DNA of 64,000 bases from Branchiostoma floridae (Eukaryota > Chordata > Leptocardii > Amphioxiformes > Branchiostomatidae): assembly GCF_000003815.2 (NCBI RefSeq), contig NC_049990.1, positions 9,563,539 through 9,627,538 of the forward strand, written 5' to 3'. The position numbers and the translations under genes were made by a program. Shown here one piece after another: positions 37,356 through 60,043 of the stretch (positions within the stretch are counted from its first letter, which is position 1; each line of letters opens with the position of its first letter). The notes beneath the pieces were generated by a model, which worked only from the letters and a program-made list of their open reading frames with translations, made no database searches and was not told where the DNA came from.

Positions 37356-40156
37356 TCGTCCACACGACGCGTCCACAACTGTACAGACTGAATAATATTG
37401 AAGAGATGCAACTGGCACACCGTTGTCTTTGGAAGGATGTACTACTAGAAGTGACCCTGATGTGATATATATATGAATAATAATAAGACAGCCCTAGAAG
37501 AATGAGACAAGATATGATGATGATAAAAATTAAACCGGAGGATTGTACACAAAGCAATGGTGAGAGGCTCCACTTGGAAATAGTGTGACTCTTTCAAGAT
37601 GAAAATTTAGAACAGAATACGATTGTTCAACTGGATCCTCTTACCCTTGTAATGCTCTTCTTAGTACACACTTCATGTGAGAAAAATGGGAGAAAAATGT
37701 TAAACTCCACAAACCACCGCTAGGTCGGGAATGATCTTGTATGTTGAACTCTGACAATTAGTCCTCAATGTGTTCACAGGACATGCATCTGTGTGTGTCT
37801 CCGTGTTCTGTCGCTGGTGTATCCTTGCTTTGTGCACGTACATTGTACATTTCTCCGTAACCTGGCTTCTTGTCACCTGTGATTAGTGTAAGGGGACCTC
37901 CTCCCTCCGTGTACGATACCTCAACTCTATGCCTTCACTGTAGATTATGCACTGCCATGCAAACTGCAATGGTGAAGACATTAATACATGTATGCTTCCA
38001 AACACTGCGAGATTGGCTGTCAACCTGCCAGCTTTGATGTGGTACAGGTCATCACAATGGACCAGTTAGGTGCATGCACTGATCGTGTGACGTGTGGACG
38101 TCACGACGTACCTTTATGCCACTGCTGTATAAAAACGAAAACTACCAGTAACGTGTGCCCTGCAATTTTGTACAGTGAACTCATGCAAAACAAGTTGTCG
38201 ACATACGGACCAATCCGACGTGTAAAGTAGCTCCTATTTGTCGATTGTCATCATGGCAGTTCTGAAAAATAGGATTGTCCAATTGTGTGCTCTGGCTTCT
38301 GTGGCTTCTTAAAAAAATGATACTGTTTTCTCTTTTTCGTTTGGGAACACTGTAAGTTAGCTCAGGGTGGTTTGAATACCTGTTTTTGTGAGAGTGTCGT
38401 AAACAATTCTGTGCTCACTGCACAGAAAAGCGTTAAAATTGAGCATCAGAAACGAAGGGAAGCATGTTCCCTATCCAGCTCTGTGGCCGGCCGAGCCACC
38501 CATATCTTGTCTATAGAAATAAAACATGTAAATATATTTAGTTGTCAATTATCATGTGGCACTGATAAGTTATCTCGATACTTAGAGACAATTTTACAAG
38601 ATTTTCAAAAAGAGTCAAGCATATCTGTTAACATATCTTGACATAGACTTTTAAACACCTCATAATAATATACCACTTTTTCTGTCAGCCAGTACTGTAT
38701 AGTTTCGGAGGCTATAGTAAGTAAACTTTAATTTCAGTCTTAATGTTATTATTATTATTCAGAGTCACCTATACCATAAGGCTGTGAGATGTGTAGACTT
38801 CGGAAATGAAAGTCCTGCAATGGGAAACTGACAGATGAAGATGACTTGATGGGTAACGACTTAAGTATTATAGCTGACATGCTGGTCATGGGGACAATTT
38901 TTCCTTCAAAGCTTTCTGTTTTTGTCCCCTCCAAAGTAAGAAATTATAAAATTATCCTTTGCAATCTTATGTTTTAAACATTCAGCATGAAAAAGGTAAT
39001 GTGGACCTGTTTTTGTATAGCTTATAGTTGTTATCACCTGAGCAAAATTTGAATAAAGAAAACAATTTACTCAAGTGAAAACAGTTATAAGGAATAAGAC
39101 TGTTTTAAAGATAAGATTGCAAAGAGATTTGTTTAAAAAAAAGAGAAGTTCTGGATTGTGATTGGCTGGCCCAGTTGCAGATTGTGTAACATTTCGCTGA
39201 ATCTGACATATCTAAATGTTGGAGCAATAATTTATTCAAAAGTTTTAATTCTTTTAAACTTCAAAATAAAATAAATATTCAACATGCATTTTAAGCATTT
39301 TAAACTGGAACCATATAAGAAATAGTTGCATCATTAATTAGGACAAATGAAGGAAACTAAATCTTGATTCTAGAACATGTCAAACAGTTTTTTTCCAATT
39401 TTGATTCTGGTTGAAGAAGACCAGTGAAATGTACACAAAATTTTGACTCCGCGAAGTAAAATGTATTAAGGGACAGGAACAGAAATCTTTGTAGAACATG
39501 TGGGAAATGCATTTTCCCTTTGACCTGCGTGTTATGATTGTGATTAGTGTAGAATAGAGACGTGTCCTAGCAATGTGTGAAAATAAGGATTGTAAATAAA
39601 AAGAAGTGAGCAAGTCTACAAACAGTTTATTCCCACTTCTGCTAGTGCTACTGTTGAAATAGTGGTGCGAACAGAATTCACATGGCCCAGTCATCGTTTT
39701 GTATGATATCTGATGGTTATCATATTGTGCTACAAGCAGTTGAGTTGACTTCTGTACTGGTGACATTTTCTTAAGTTGGCAAGATCGCATTTAGTGATCT
39801 TCTAGCTCGTATGATTGGACCACAATATGCATGATGATGTTCAGTGTTCAAGTCAGACTCAAGGGCTTATTATATCCCTGTATTTGATGTGTCCTAAGTC
39901 TCTATCCCTCCAACTTTTGTAAATATTTCCGAGTTTGTATGTAGGCACCATGTACCGAAGTTGTGAATTCATCTCAATATATATACTCAGTGCAAGACTC
40001 GTTTTCTTTGACTCTTCATGTTACGTTTATTAATAACAACACAACATCTAGCCCAGTGTATTTTCATGTTACACTTTTTTCTACATATATTTTGCAGCTC
40101 AGTTTAGTTGGTCTAGCAAGATGTGTATGATAATGTCATTCTACTATAAGAGGAAA

Positions 40157-40162
40157 AATAAA
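40157..40162 (+). terminator. Candidate polyadenylation signal for glypican
   Basis: AATAAA followed about 35 bases later by GT-rich sequence. An alternative AATAAA is at 38518-38523. The choice needs transcript data. Confidence 0.4.
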
Positions 40163-40537
40163 ACCTTTGTATCCACATGGTACTGAAGGAAAGTGTATTG
40201 TCATTACTGGGTTTTCTTTAGATTGTTTGTTTATACTTATGCTGTAATAGAGAGAAGTTTTCCCCTGTGGTATGTGTGTTTGTGAGTGTGTGTGATGGTC
40301 ATTAGAAATATTCATATAGGAGTGACTACATAAGATAGTTTGGAAGCAAAATTTGAATGCAAAATTACTTCCCCTTCAGATGCAAATTTTAGCTTGTAAA
40401 TTATGAAGATTGAGAAGATTATGAAGTTCACATTTGTGTAGTTTTGAAATTTACAACAAATATGACTTATAACTAAATATGACTTTTAGACATGCTGGAG
40501 TTAAAAAGTGACATTCCAAATGTTAAATGACCTTTGC

Positions 40538-40539
<2 letters not shown>

Positions 40540-40578
<39 letters not shown>
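40540..40578. repeat. (AT)n microsatellite
   Basis: About 39 bases of uninterrupted AT dinucleotides, some 300 bp upstream of the MED11 start codon. Confidence 0.97.
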
Positions 40579-40580
<2 letters not shown>

Positions 40581-40881
40581 ACTCATCATATATGATCATG
40601 TAACCATGTCCATGGCTCTTGTTGTGTGCAGATGGGCAGCGCCACCTTGTGATTTTGAGTTGTACTGCATTTTTGAAAAGAAATAATGTTACCTTCTTTG
40701 CAATATTTGAGAGACATTTGCAATTCAAGGCCTTGACAAAGAGAGCTCTGCAAAATTCGACACAAACACTGCCGCAATCATTCAAAAGCTCGTTCCCAAC
40801 TTTGCCCTGGGAGAAACTGAACTGTGATAAAAAGTTAGCCTTTGACACCAAACGCTGGTGAGAGACCATTGATGTGAGAAC

Positions 40882-40963
40882 ATGGCTTCCTCCAGTGCTG
40901 TGGAGAGACTTCAAGCTTTGGAGTCCATCGAGAAAGAGATAGCAGCAGTTCTACAAAACGCAG
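40882..40963 (+). CDS. MED11: MED11 exon 1
   Basis: 27 codons plus one base: [20 protein letters not shown] and on to QNA, splitting a Gly codon at GTACAT. Confidence 0.93.
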
Positions 40964-42199
40964 GTACATAATTACACTTGTTGAAGCCGCAAAGTACAAA
41001 TTTAAAGCTTCCTGGTGAGGATTATATGCTGAATGAGGCTTGAATCGAATCTCAGCTGTGTGAATTACGTGGGGGGAGGGGGGCATAATTTTTGAAACAG
41101 TCCTTTGTTGTGGCATTTGATACTGATGTTTTCGTTACCATTAGGTACTTATAAAAAGCAAACACACAAGGTATTGCTCTCTTTTAGTGTTGTCGAATCT
41201 TAACGTTGTACCAAAATTGTTATAAGAAAAGTAGAGTACTAAGGAGCACTGCATATCATTAATGTAGCCTGGATACCCAAGGAGCCTTGATAAAAGCTCC
41301 TCTGGATACCAGACCCCGGTCCAATTAAAAAGTATCTATCATGTGGGGGTCTGACCTGATGAGATAGGCCTTTCTCTCGATGTAGTTTTGAGATTGCGAT
41401 TCATAACGGTCAATGTATTATCTTGTGTACGTGTGTGTATTCCCAGGCCTGGCAGTACAGGAGTTGTGTAAGGACAAGCCGAACGAGAGACAGCTGGACA
41501 GACACACCGGTCAGTTCCTCAAGTCTCTACAGGACGTGGAGTCTGGGCTGTCTCAGGAGATCAACTATCTCACACAGGTGGGGAACTAGAAGATTTCTTT
41601 GTTTATCAACATCTCATCGAAAGATAAATGTTTTCACCAACATTTGTTGCATATTGTTTGTGTAACAACTACTACTTGTTTGGTATCAACATTGATCTAT
41701 AGCTCTTGCCTGAGTACCACCCTCCGTAGTGGCCGCTGGCTCAATACTTTTGCTGGCTAGCCGTGACCGCTGGCTCAATACTTTGATCATTAACCGTGGT
41801 TAGCAGAGGAAAGTATTGAGCCAGCGGTCACAGTTAGCAAGCAAAAGTGTTGAGCCAGCGGCCACTACAGAGGGTGGTACTCAGGCTACTATAGCTCACC
41901 ACTGCCTAGACAGGCAATGGCTTGGTAACCAATCCCTGCCACAGATTAACGTTAATCAGAAAAGCCTGATAGTCTGGAAAATTGTCCTGGAAAACGGGCT
42001 TCCTAAATAAGCAGTTTCTAGTGTAATACCGATATCTAAACACAAACCCTGTTTCCTGCAGGTTGCTACCGGCCAGCCACACGAAGGGTCCAGCTACTCA
42101 GCCCAGAAGGAGACACAGATGGCCCTGCACAGGGTGGAACATGCCAAGAAAAGACTGGCAGATCTCAACACGGTCTGCACACAGGGACCTCAGCAGTGA
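40882..42199 (+). CDS. MED11: Mediator complex subunit 11 (MED11), complete
   Basis: MED11 is a small helical subunit of the Mediator head module that pairs with MED22 and links Mediator to the RNA polymerase II/TFIIH pre-initiation machinery in the nucleus. Exons 40882-40963, 41447-41577 and 42062-42199 give 116 residues, almost the length of the human protein (117). Landmarks are [20 protein letters not shown] (1st helix), [29 protein letters not shown] and [20 protein letters not shown], all closely matching the vertebrate protein. The ATG sits in a favourable context (GAACATGG). Introns are 483 and 484 bp; the second contains a palindromic element. The gene is convergent with ATG16L1. Confidence 0.95.
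41273..41334. repeat. Small imperfect hairpin in MED11 intron 1
   Basis: CTGGATACCCAAGGAGC and GCTCCTCTGGATACCAG are imperfect reverse complements. The TAGCCTGG end resembles the termini of the hairpins at 5286 and 59328. Confidence 0.45.
41447..41577 (+). CDS. MED11: MED11 exon 2
   Basis: Acceptor TTCCCAG, donor GTGGGG. Reads [20 protein letters not shown] and on to SQEINYLTQ; phase 1 in, phase 0 out. Confidence 0.94.
41698..41894. mobile_element. Long palindromic element (MITE-like) in MED11 intron 2
   Basis: Arms of about 85 bp are nearly perfect reverse complements. They start with CCTGAGTACCACCCTC at 41709 and end with GAGGGTGGTACTCAGG at about 41870-41885. Each arm also contains GCTGGCTCAA(T/C)ACTTT twice, so the element has internal repeats. 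It has no coding capacity, and the transcript should form a strong hairpin. Confidence 0.8.
42062..42199 (+). CDS. MED11: MED11 exon 3
   Basis: Reads [20 protein letters not shown] and on to [13 protein letters not shown], ending CTQGPQQ then TGA. Acceptor TTCCTGCAG, phase 0. Confidence 0.95.
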   Translation, partial: VATGQPHEGSSYSAQKETQMALHRVEHAKKRLADLNTVCTQGPQQ

Positions 42200-44983
42200 T
42201 GGGACACTTTGGGGAAGGGAAAGTGGTCGCAAACCAGTTTAGCTCTGGAGAAAGTGCAAGTGAAACTGATTTGTCACACTGAAGAGCTCATCCTTCACTG
42301 ATCCTGACAGAAAAGACACATAATGTGGACAGTATATAATGGTTCACTGTAAAACTTTCGCTTGTTCTTTTTCACAACACAAAGTCTACAATGAACAGAG
42401 GACCACAGCTTTCAATGTACCACCAGAAGGTGCATTATTTATGAGTGAGAACAGGCTGGGATTGGACCCTAGTAGTTTAGAAGCAGCATTTTGGAACTGT
42501 GGAACCACCATGAACAATACAATGTGTCATGACTTTATCTTATCTATGAGCTCAGTATAATGTCATGTCTATGACGTCAGATCATGTACATTTGTGAGCC
42601 TAAAGACCTCTTGGTTTGTGCCTTATTAAATATTGGTTAATGAAATTTGAAAACATTCTGGTGAACAGTTGAATTTCATTTTACACGTTCCTATATGTAA
42701 ATATATGTAGACTTCTAGTGCTACAGTTATTTCAATTTTGTATTCATATATCTACATGACAAAAATGGCAGGCTGATCATGAATTACATTGATATTAACA
42801 AAACATGATACAGTTGTATAGTAATTGGAAGGAAAATGTGGACCAAAATAGTTACAACTTATTCAAGTTTTATCTTACTGTTGTTATGTGATATTTGACT
42901 CCCAATAGCTAGGTGCAAAAGCAAGTTCATGTACCTACATGTATGTTATTTATGTTGACAAAACATTAAAATATTGAACCATCAACATTGAGGGTTCCTA
43001 GTATTTCTTGTGATCGAAGCTTGTCTTGATCTTAACTCTATTAATCCTCATTCAGTCTTAATATTGAATTGAATTTTGAAGGAAAACAGCTCCATGGCAG
43101 TATCAAAGTACAAAGTACAAACTTTTTTCAAATTTCTTTAATTCCCATTTTACATGTACATCATGTGGGGAAATTCACCAATACAGGGCGTGAAAAATAC
43201 ATAAATGATATCGTTAATGGCAATAAATTCAGAATGTACAATTTGATTGAAATAACTGCATAGAAGTAAAGGAATTTATATTCTTGCAATAAAAATGACA
43301 AGAATGCAAATGTATGCAGTACATTAATGTATATCTAGAAGAGGCTACTGCTACAGTAGCTTACTGTTACAGCATATTATTTATACGTATATTATTTACT
43401 TTCGATGCAGATTTACAAGATATTGCAACAGTGTTTGCTTACAACAATATATGTACAAACATTTTCAGAAGAAATACAACACATGTACAGTGGCATAGCT
43501 TTGGCTTCAACTCTGCCACTGCAACAATGGAGCTAAACATAGATGTAGCTATCTATCTACAGACCGTAGCAATGAAAATTTAGTCCGTGCCAAAGGCCAC
43601 ACCAATTGAAGTTCTTGGTTAAATTCATCTGCTTTCTTCTTTTCTGCTTTGAAATTATGTACCATTCTAGCCATTTATCAACCCAGAAATGCTCATATTT
43701 CGATACCAACATTCGCAGTTGTATTAATGGAAATGGAAATTATTTGTAAGCTGTTGCGTTATAATTTTCTTTTATGGGTTTATACATATCTTCAAGTTTC
43801 TGACACATGGTGGAGGCATGGGGATATACTAGTATCACAGACAGCTGTTTTCATTTCTATTTTCCCCAATCGCTTGCTCCATCAATGTTCTGCAAAAATC
43901 CAATTAGTGTGGCCTAAGGCTACAAAATCTTATTTCTGACGGTAACGTTTATTCATTTCTGCATAGCGGCATTACATACTAGCCATCAAAGAAGCATTAT
44001 GACTGAAGATCAACCCTCTTATCTTCTTGCGTTTTAGTGATTTTGTGATATCCTTCAAATCCATACACAAAATATTTCGAAGGCTAGTGTAGCTAATTAA
44101 ATGCTGCTACATTTCATAGAAATGGAATTATGAAAACAGGCAGGCATACACATAATTTTTTTACGTCTTTGGTGATAAGTATTTTGAAGAATTCATACAC
44201 GGCTTGCAAAAATGGTGAAGCCAAAATTTTAAAAGAAGCAATAACTACATCTATATATCAATATGAAGTTACCTAGCTTCAAGATGTGGTATTTTATTAC
44301 CAGAATTCTCCTAGATAAAAGTAGGTATTCCTATTGTCTGTGACAACAAAGTCACCTGTACTTGCAGTTCCTAGCATGTCCTTGTTCAGCAATATTCCCA
44401 GAATTCTTCCCCAAATTACTTTAATCTTTCACAAAATGACGAGTATTAGCATAGAAAGCCAGCTATAAATGGAGATGTTTTGTCCCCAAATTTGAATTGT
44501 CATGACTTCAACTGATGCCCTCTTTCAACAACTTCTTCCACCTGTGATCTTTGAACTGACCAATGAGAGACAAGAACTCCAAGGTTGCCTCAGTAAACAA
44601 CCAATGGGAAGTCTTTTGAATACTTCTTTGTTTTGTGAAAGATTAAAGTCTGTTAGAGATAAGGTTACATCTTTAATACCCTGGTTCAAGAGGGTGGTAG
44701 CAACAGGCACTGTTTTTGGTTTAGCATTTGCCAATTACAGCAGAACGATATCAAAAAGTGTGTGTTGCCATGTAGGAATGGTGGAGATGTGCTTCAAAAT
44801 GGGTACACCTAACTATTACTGTAACATTGATTGTACATCTGGTAATTTTTGGCCACACCTCAGGGAGGGAGCCATTACACAAGGTACCATGATCTGATTT
44901 TAAGTTAGCCATCATTTTGTTTCCTGTAGAACAGTTTCTTGTGCTGCTGATGTTTTTGTTGGTGTGACCCCATGGCTACAGAC
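42200..44983. other. Convergent spacer between MED11 and ATG16L1 (3' UTRs)
   Basis: AT-rich, no supported gene. The 131-codon plus-strand frame at 44502-44897 has no recognised motif. AATAAA on the plus strand at 43222 and 43288 and on the minus strand at 44293-44298 could end the two transcripts. Confidence 0.55.
44293..44298 (-). terminator. Candidate polyadenylation signal for ATG16L1
   Basis: AATAAA on the minus strand, about 690 bases after the ATG16L1 stop codon. Not unique in the spacer. Confidence 0.3.
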
Positions 44984-57533
<12,550 letters not shown>

Positions 57534-58280
57534 ACTGTCTGTCGTCTTTTCCGGGATGAGGATCGGAACAGTCCATTCCAATATAGGCGTGAAAATGTGA
57601 ATTTTCGCAACGAAAACCACATTACTACGTTACAAATAATAAAATAAGACCCAAATGGCCTTCTTCATTGCTATTTATTATATCATTTAGAACTATTTGA
57701 CAATGGTAAGTGACAAAAATTACAAGAATATCAAGTATACTTTCGGACCCCATACCGGAATAGAATACGCTAATTTCCGTCCAGTGCCCAGGCAGGGGTT
57801 AAAGGTCACAAGCTTCACAATTTCTATGACTCATGAGCAGGTGCATCAGTTTGAAACATGCTTCACTTCTTGTCTGTTTCTTCTATTAAAGATTAAAATT
57901 GTGTAAGAAGCTGGTTTGTGTGGCTTATACACATGTTTACGAATGAATGAATGATGTCGTCCTGAGCAAATACAGCAGATAACGTCGGTATGTGGTTGTC
58001 TAGATTGATGAAAAAAGTTGTTTTTTTCATGACTTTGTACTAAGAATAACGTTAGTTGTATGTTTTATTATTATGCTGTCCATGTCAAATTCCATCTGCA
58101 TTCTCGTTGTCTTTGTCAGTAGGGCTGGACATTTGTAATAGCCACAGGCTAATTGGGCAGCCCTGGCTGTGCGTGCTGAACAGCCAAAACCAAGAATAAT
58201 ATTTAAGACAAGATAAATAAACAAATAGAAAGTGTTTTTTTTTTAAATCTCAGAACAGTCACGATTTCGGAAAAAAAAGC
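57534..58280. other. ATG16L1 5' flank and tRNA downstream region
   Basis: AT-rich sequence with no supported gene. The ATG16L1 promoter must lie close to 57534-57700, but no TATA box or initiator could be assigned. Confidence 0.5.
58271..58278 (-). terminator. RNA polymerase III terminator of tRNA-Gly
   Basis: Eight consecutive T on the minus strand, beginning two bases after the mature tRNA end. Confidence 0.9.
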
Positions 58281-58352
58281 TGCGTTGGCCGGGAATCGAA
58301 CCCGGATCTACTGCTTGGAAGGCAACAATGCTGACCATTACACCACCAACGC
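58281..58352 (-). tRNA. tRNA-Gly-TCC: tRNA-Gly(UCC)
   Basis: A 72-nt intronless cloverleaf on the minus strand. The acceptor stem GCGTTGG/CCAACGC pairs perfectly with an A discriminator; the anticodon loop is CTTCCAA (anticodon UCC, reads GGA and GGG). The T-arm is CCGGGTTCGATTCCCGG. The A box (TGGTGTAATGG) and B box (GGTTCGATTCC) fit Pol III consensus. No pairing defects apart from wobble pairs in the anticodon stem. Confidence 0.98.
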
Positions 58353-58845
58353 GCATCTGTCAGGATCCAAGGCAATCTTGTGCAGAGTACGGACTACTCG
58401 GAGTATCTTGTATTGTAACTGCTGTTTTTTCTGCGCAGCTTATGTGTCAAAGTCTGACTGATAACGTTAGTAGTATTTGCTCACGAAGTCCACGGCGCAT
58501 GGTAATGCATTCACAGCTTAAGGTCAATGTCTTTCACAACTTAAGGTCAATGGACTTTGGATTTAATTGCACTGAACTGCCACAGGTGTTTTTGTCTCGT
58601 AGCTAAAGCAGGGGTGTAGCTCTCAGACCGGTGCACTCGCGAACGGATCTTGATGACGGGTCAAAATAGAGGCTGACAAATCCGTGAAGCATTTCCATCA
58701 CGCTCAGTTAGCAGCATCACTAACTTCGGCTCGGTTCCGCTAAAGGTATGTTTTTCAACCCAAACAACAGGGGCATTTTAATACCGGGTCGGTCAGAGGC
58801 CGGATCAGGGCGCACAGGTGTCGTCTGTGTTCCAAGTCAGCGGAC

Positions 58846-58885
58846 ATGACCGGCGGTAGTTTCAGCCACAGCTTCGACCAAGGAG
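58846..58885 (+). CDS. Possible upstream first coding exon of the MFSD4-like gene
   Basis: ATG followed by TGGSFSHSFDQG and a GAG|GTAAAA donor. Spliced to the strong acceptor at 59809-59810 (TTTCAATCTACAG), it stays in frame with the transporter and would add 37 residues. It may instead be 5' UTR or chance. Confidence 0.3.
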
Positions 58886-58917
58886 GTAAAAAAAGGGCTC
58901 TTTTTAATCTCCATGCT

Positions 58918-59030
58918 TCGAAGGTCGCTACCCTTGCTGGCGGGGTAGCGATCGACCTTCGAGAGCTCGGACCAAAGCGAACAAGTTTGGGATATCCAGA
59001 CTAGCTATAGGTATCCTCTATGGTCTGGAT
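58918..59030. repeat. Two adjacent hairpins
   Basis: TCGAAGGTCGCTACCC pairs with GGGTAGCGATCGACCTTCGA (58918-58962, one small bulge). ATCCAGA and TCTGGAT flank 58994-59030. Both could belong to one degenerate mobile element. Confidence 0.5.
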
Positions 59031-59327
59031 CAGCGGGTCACCGGTGGTGGTTTCAGCATTACCAATAGATCATGCTTTTAAAGATATATATCGATACATA
59101 CATACTTACTTTATCGACCGGAGGTCGGGACTAGGCTAGTACATATTTCACTCCATAGAGCCCTATCTAACATTGTGCAAGTTGTGCTAAGTTCCACAAA
59201 TTAAAGATACGGAAAACCATAATTCCATCAACATGGCGTGCATGGGATAGCATGATGTTTTACAGAAAAAGGCATGTTATCAATGTGGAATTGAATTTTT
59301 AGGGGTGCATTAGCAGCAATTTGCTAG

Positions 59328-59424
59328 TCTCAGGTACCATCCGATTTATACCGCCGGGCTTGCGCTGATTGTTTTAGTTTGTAGGGCAGGCTCGGTAGGA
59401 GTCGGATGGTACCCAGGCTATCTA
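59328..59424. mobile_element. Palindromic element sharing ends with the 5286 hairpin
   Basis: CAGGTACCATCCGA at the left end faces TCGGATGGTACCCAGGC at the right. The termini match those at 5286-5411, although the centre differs. Confidence 0.6.
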
Positions 59425-59881
59425 TTTGTCCATTTCTAAAGGTTAACAGATCTGTTTAACATGGACATCCGTACCCCTGGTACCATAACATTTCAAAGTC
59501 ATATGTGAGTGTACGTGTTGCTTACTCTCGTCTGGTAGTGATTATTAGACAAGGAATAGATATTTGCACCGGCAAGCATGGACAGTTTGCGTTTTATGTA
59601 TGTGTATTGTAAATGTATGTGCACTGAATCATCACTGTCTTCGCTCTAACCATTGATTGTTGTTCCATGCGTTTGTCTCAGTGTTGGAACTGGCTGCACT
59701 TTGTGATCATTGGAAGACCTAAAGAAAACATTTAACAAAACCTACTTTCCTGCAAAAGACCTTTGCTGCACCTTCCTTGACGACAATTCATATTTCCTTT
59801 CAATCTACAGAGGACAAATCGATCCTCATAATTTTCCGGATTTACATTTTATTTGGATCGGCTCAAGCTATAAGCATCGCG

Positions 59882-60043
59882 ATGGCAGCCGCAGAGAGCC
59901 CTGAAGACTCTGCTAGTAACAAAAAGTCTCCGGAAACATGGAAGATGTCGTCACTGGTACAGAAGGTGAAGAAGCTTCCCAGACAGGCGAGAGACTACCG
60001 TGTCATCCGCACCGCCTCGCTGAGTCTGGCCTGGTTTTGTATG
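59882..60043 (+). CDS. MFSD4B-like: MFSD4-like exon with chosen start
   Basis: MAAAESPEDSASNKKSPETW and on to LSLAWFCM, donor GTGAGC, phase 0. The transcribed exon probably begins at 59811. Confidence 0.7.

Larger units (their letters stand above)
37356..40881 (+). other. Glypican 3' UTR and MED11 upstream region
   Basis: AT-rich sequence with possible polyadenylation signals at 38518 and 40157, so the glypican 3' UTR may be 1.2 to 2.8 kb. An (AT)n tract lies at 40540-40578. No coding gene is supported; the minus-strand frame at 39380-39790 has no family motif. Confidence 0.55.
58353..59810 (+). other. Intergenic region upstream of the MFSD4-like gene
   Basis: Contains a hairpin at 58918-58962, another at 58993-59030, a possible first exon at 58846-58885 and the palindromic element at 59328-59424. 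No independent gene is supported. Confidence 0.5.

Noticed and set aside
39380-39790. 136-codon minus-strand frame
   Set aside because: Lies in the presumed glypican 3' UTR; no motif or homologue recognised.
44502-44897. 131-codon plus-strand frame between MED11 and ATG16L1
   Set aside because: No domain recognised; probably ATG16L1 3' UTR in antisense.
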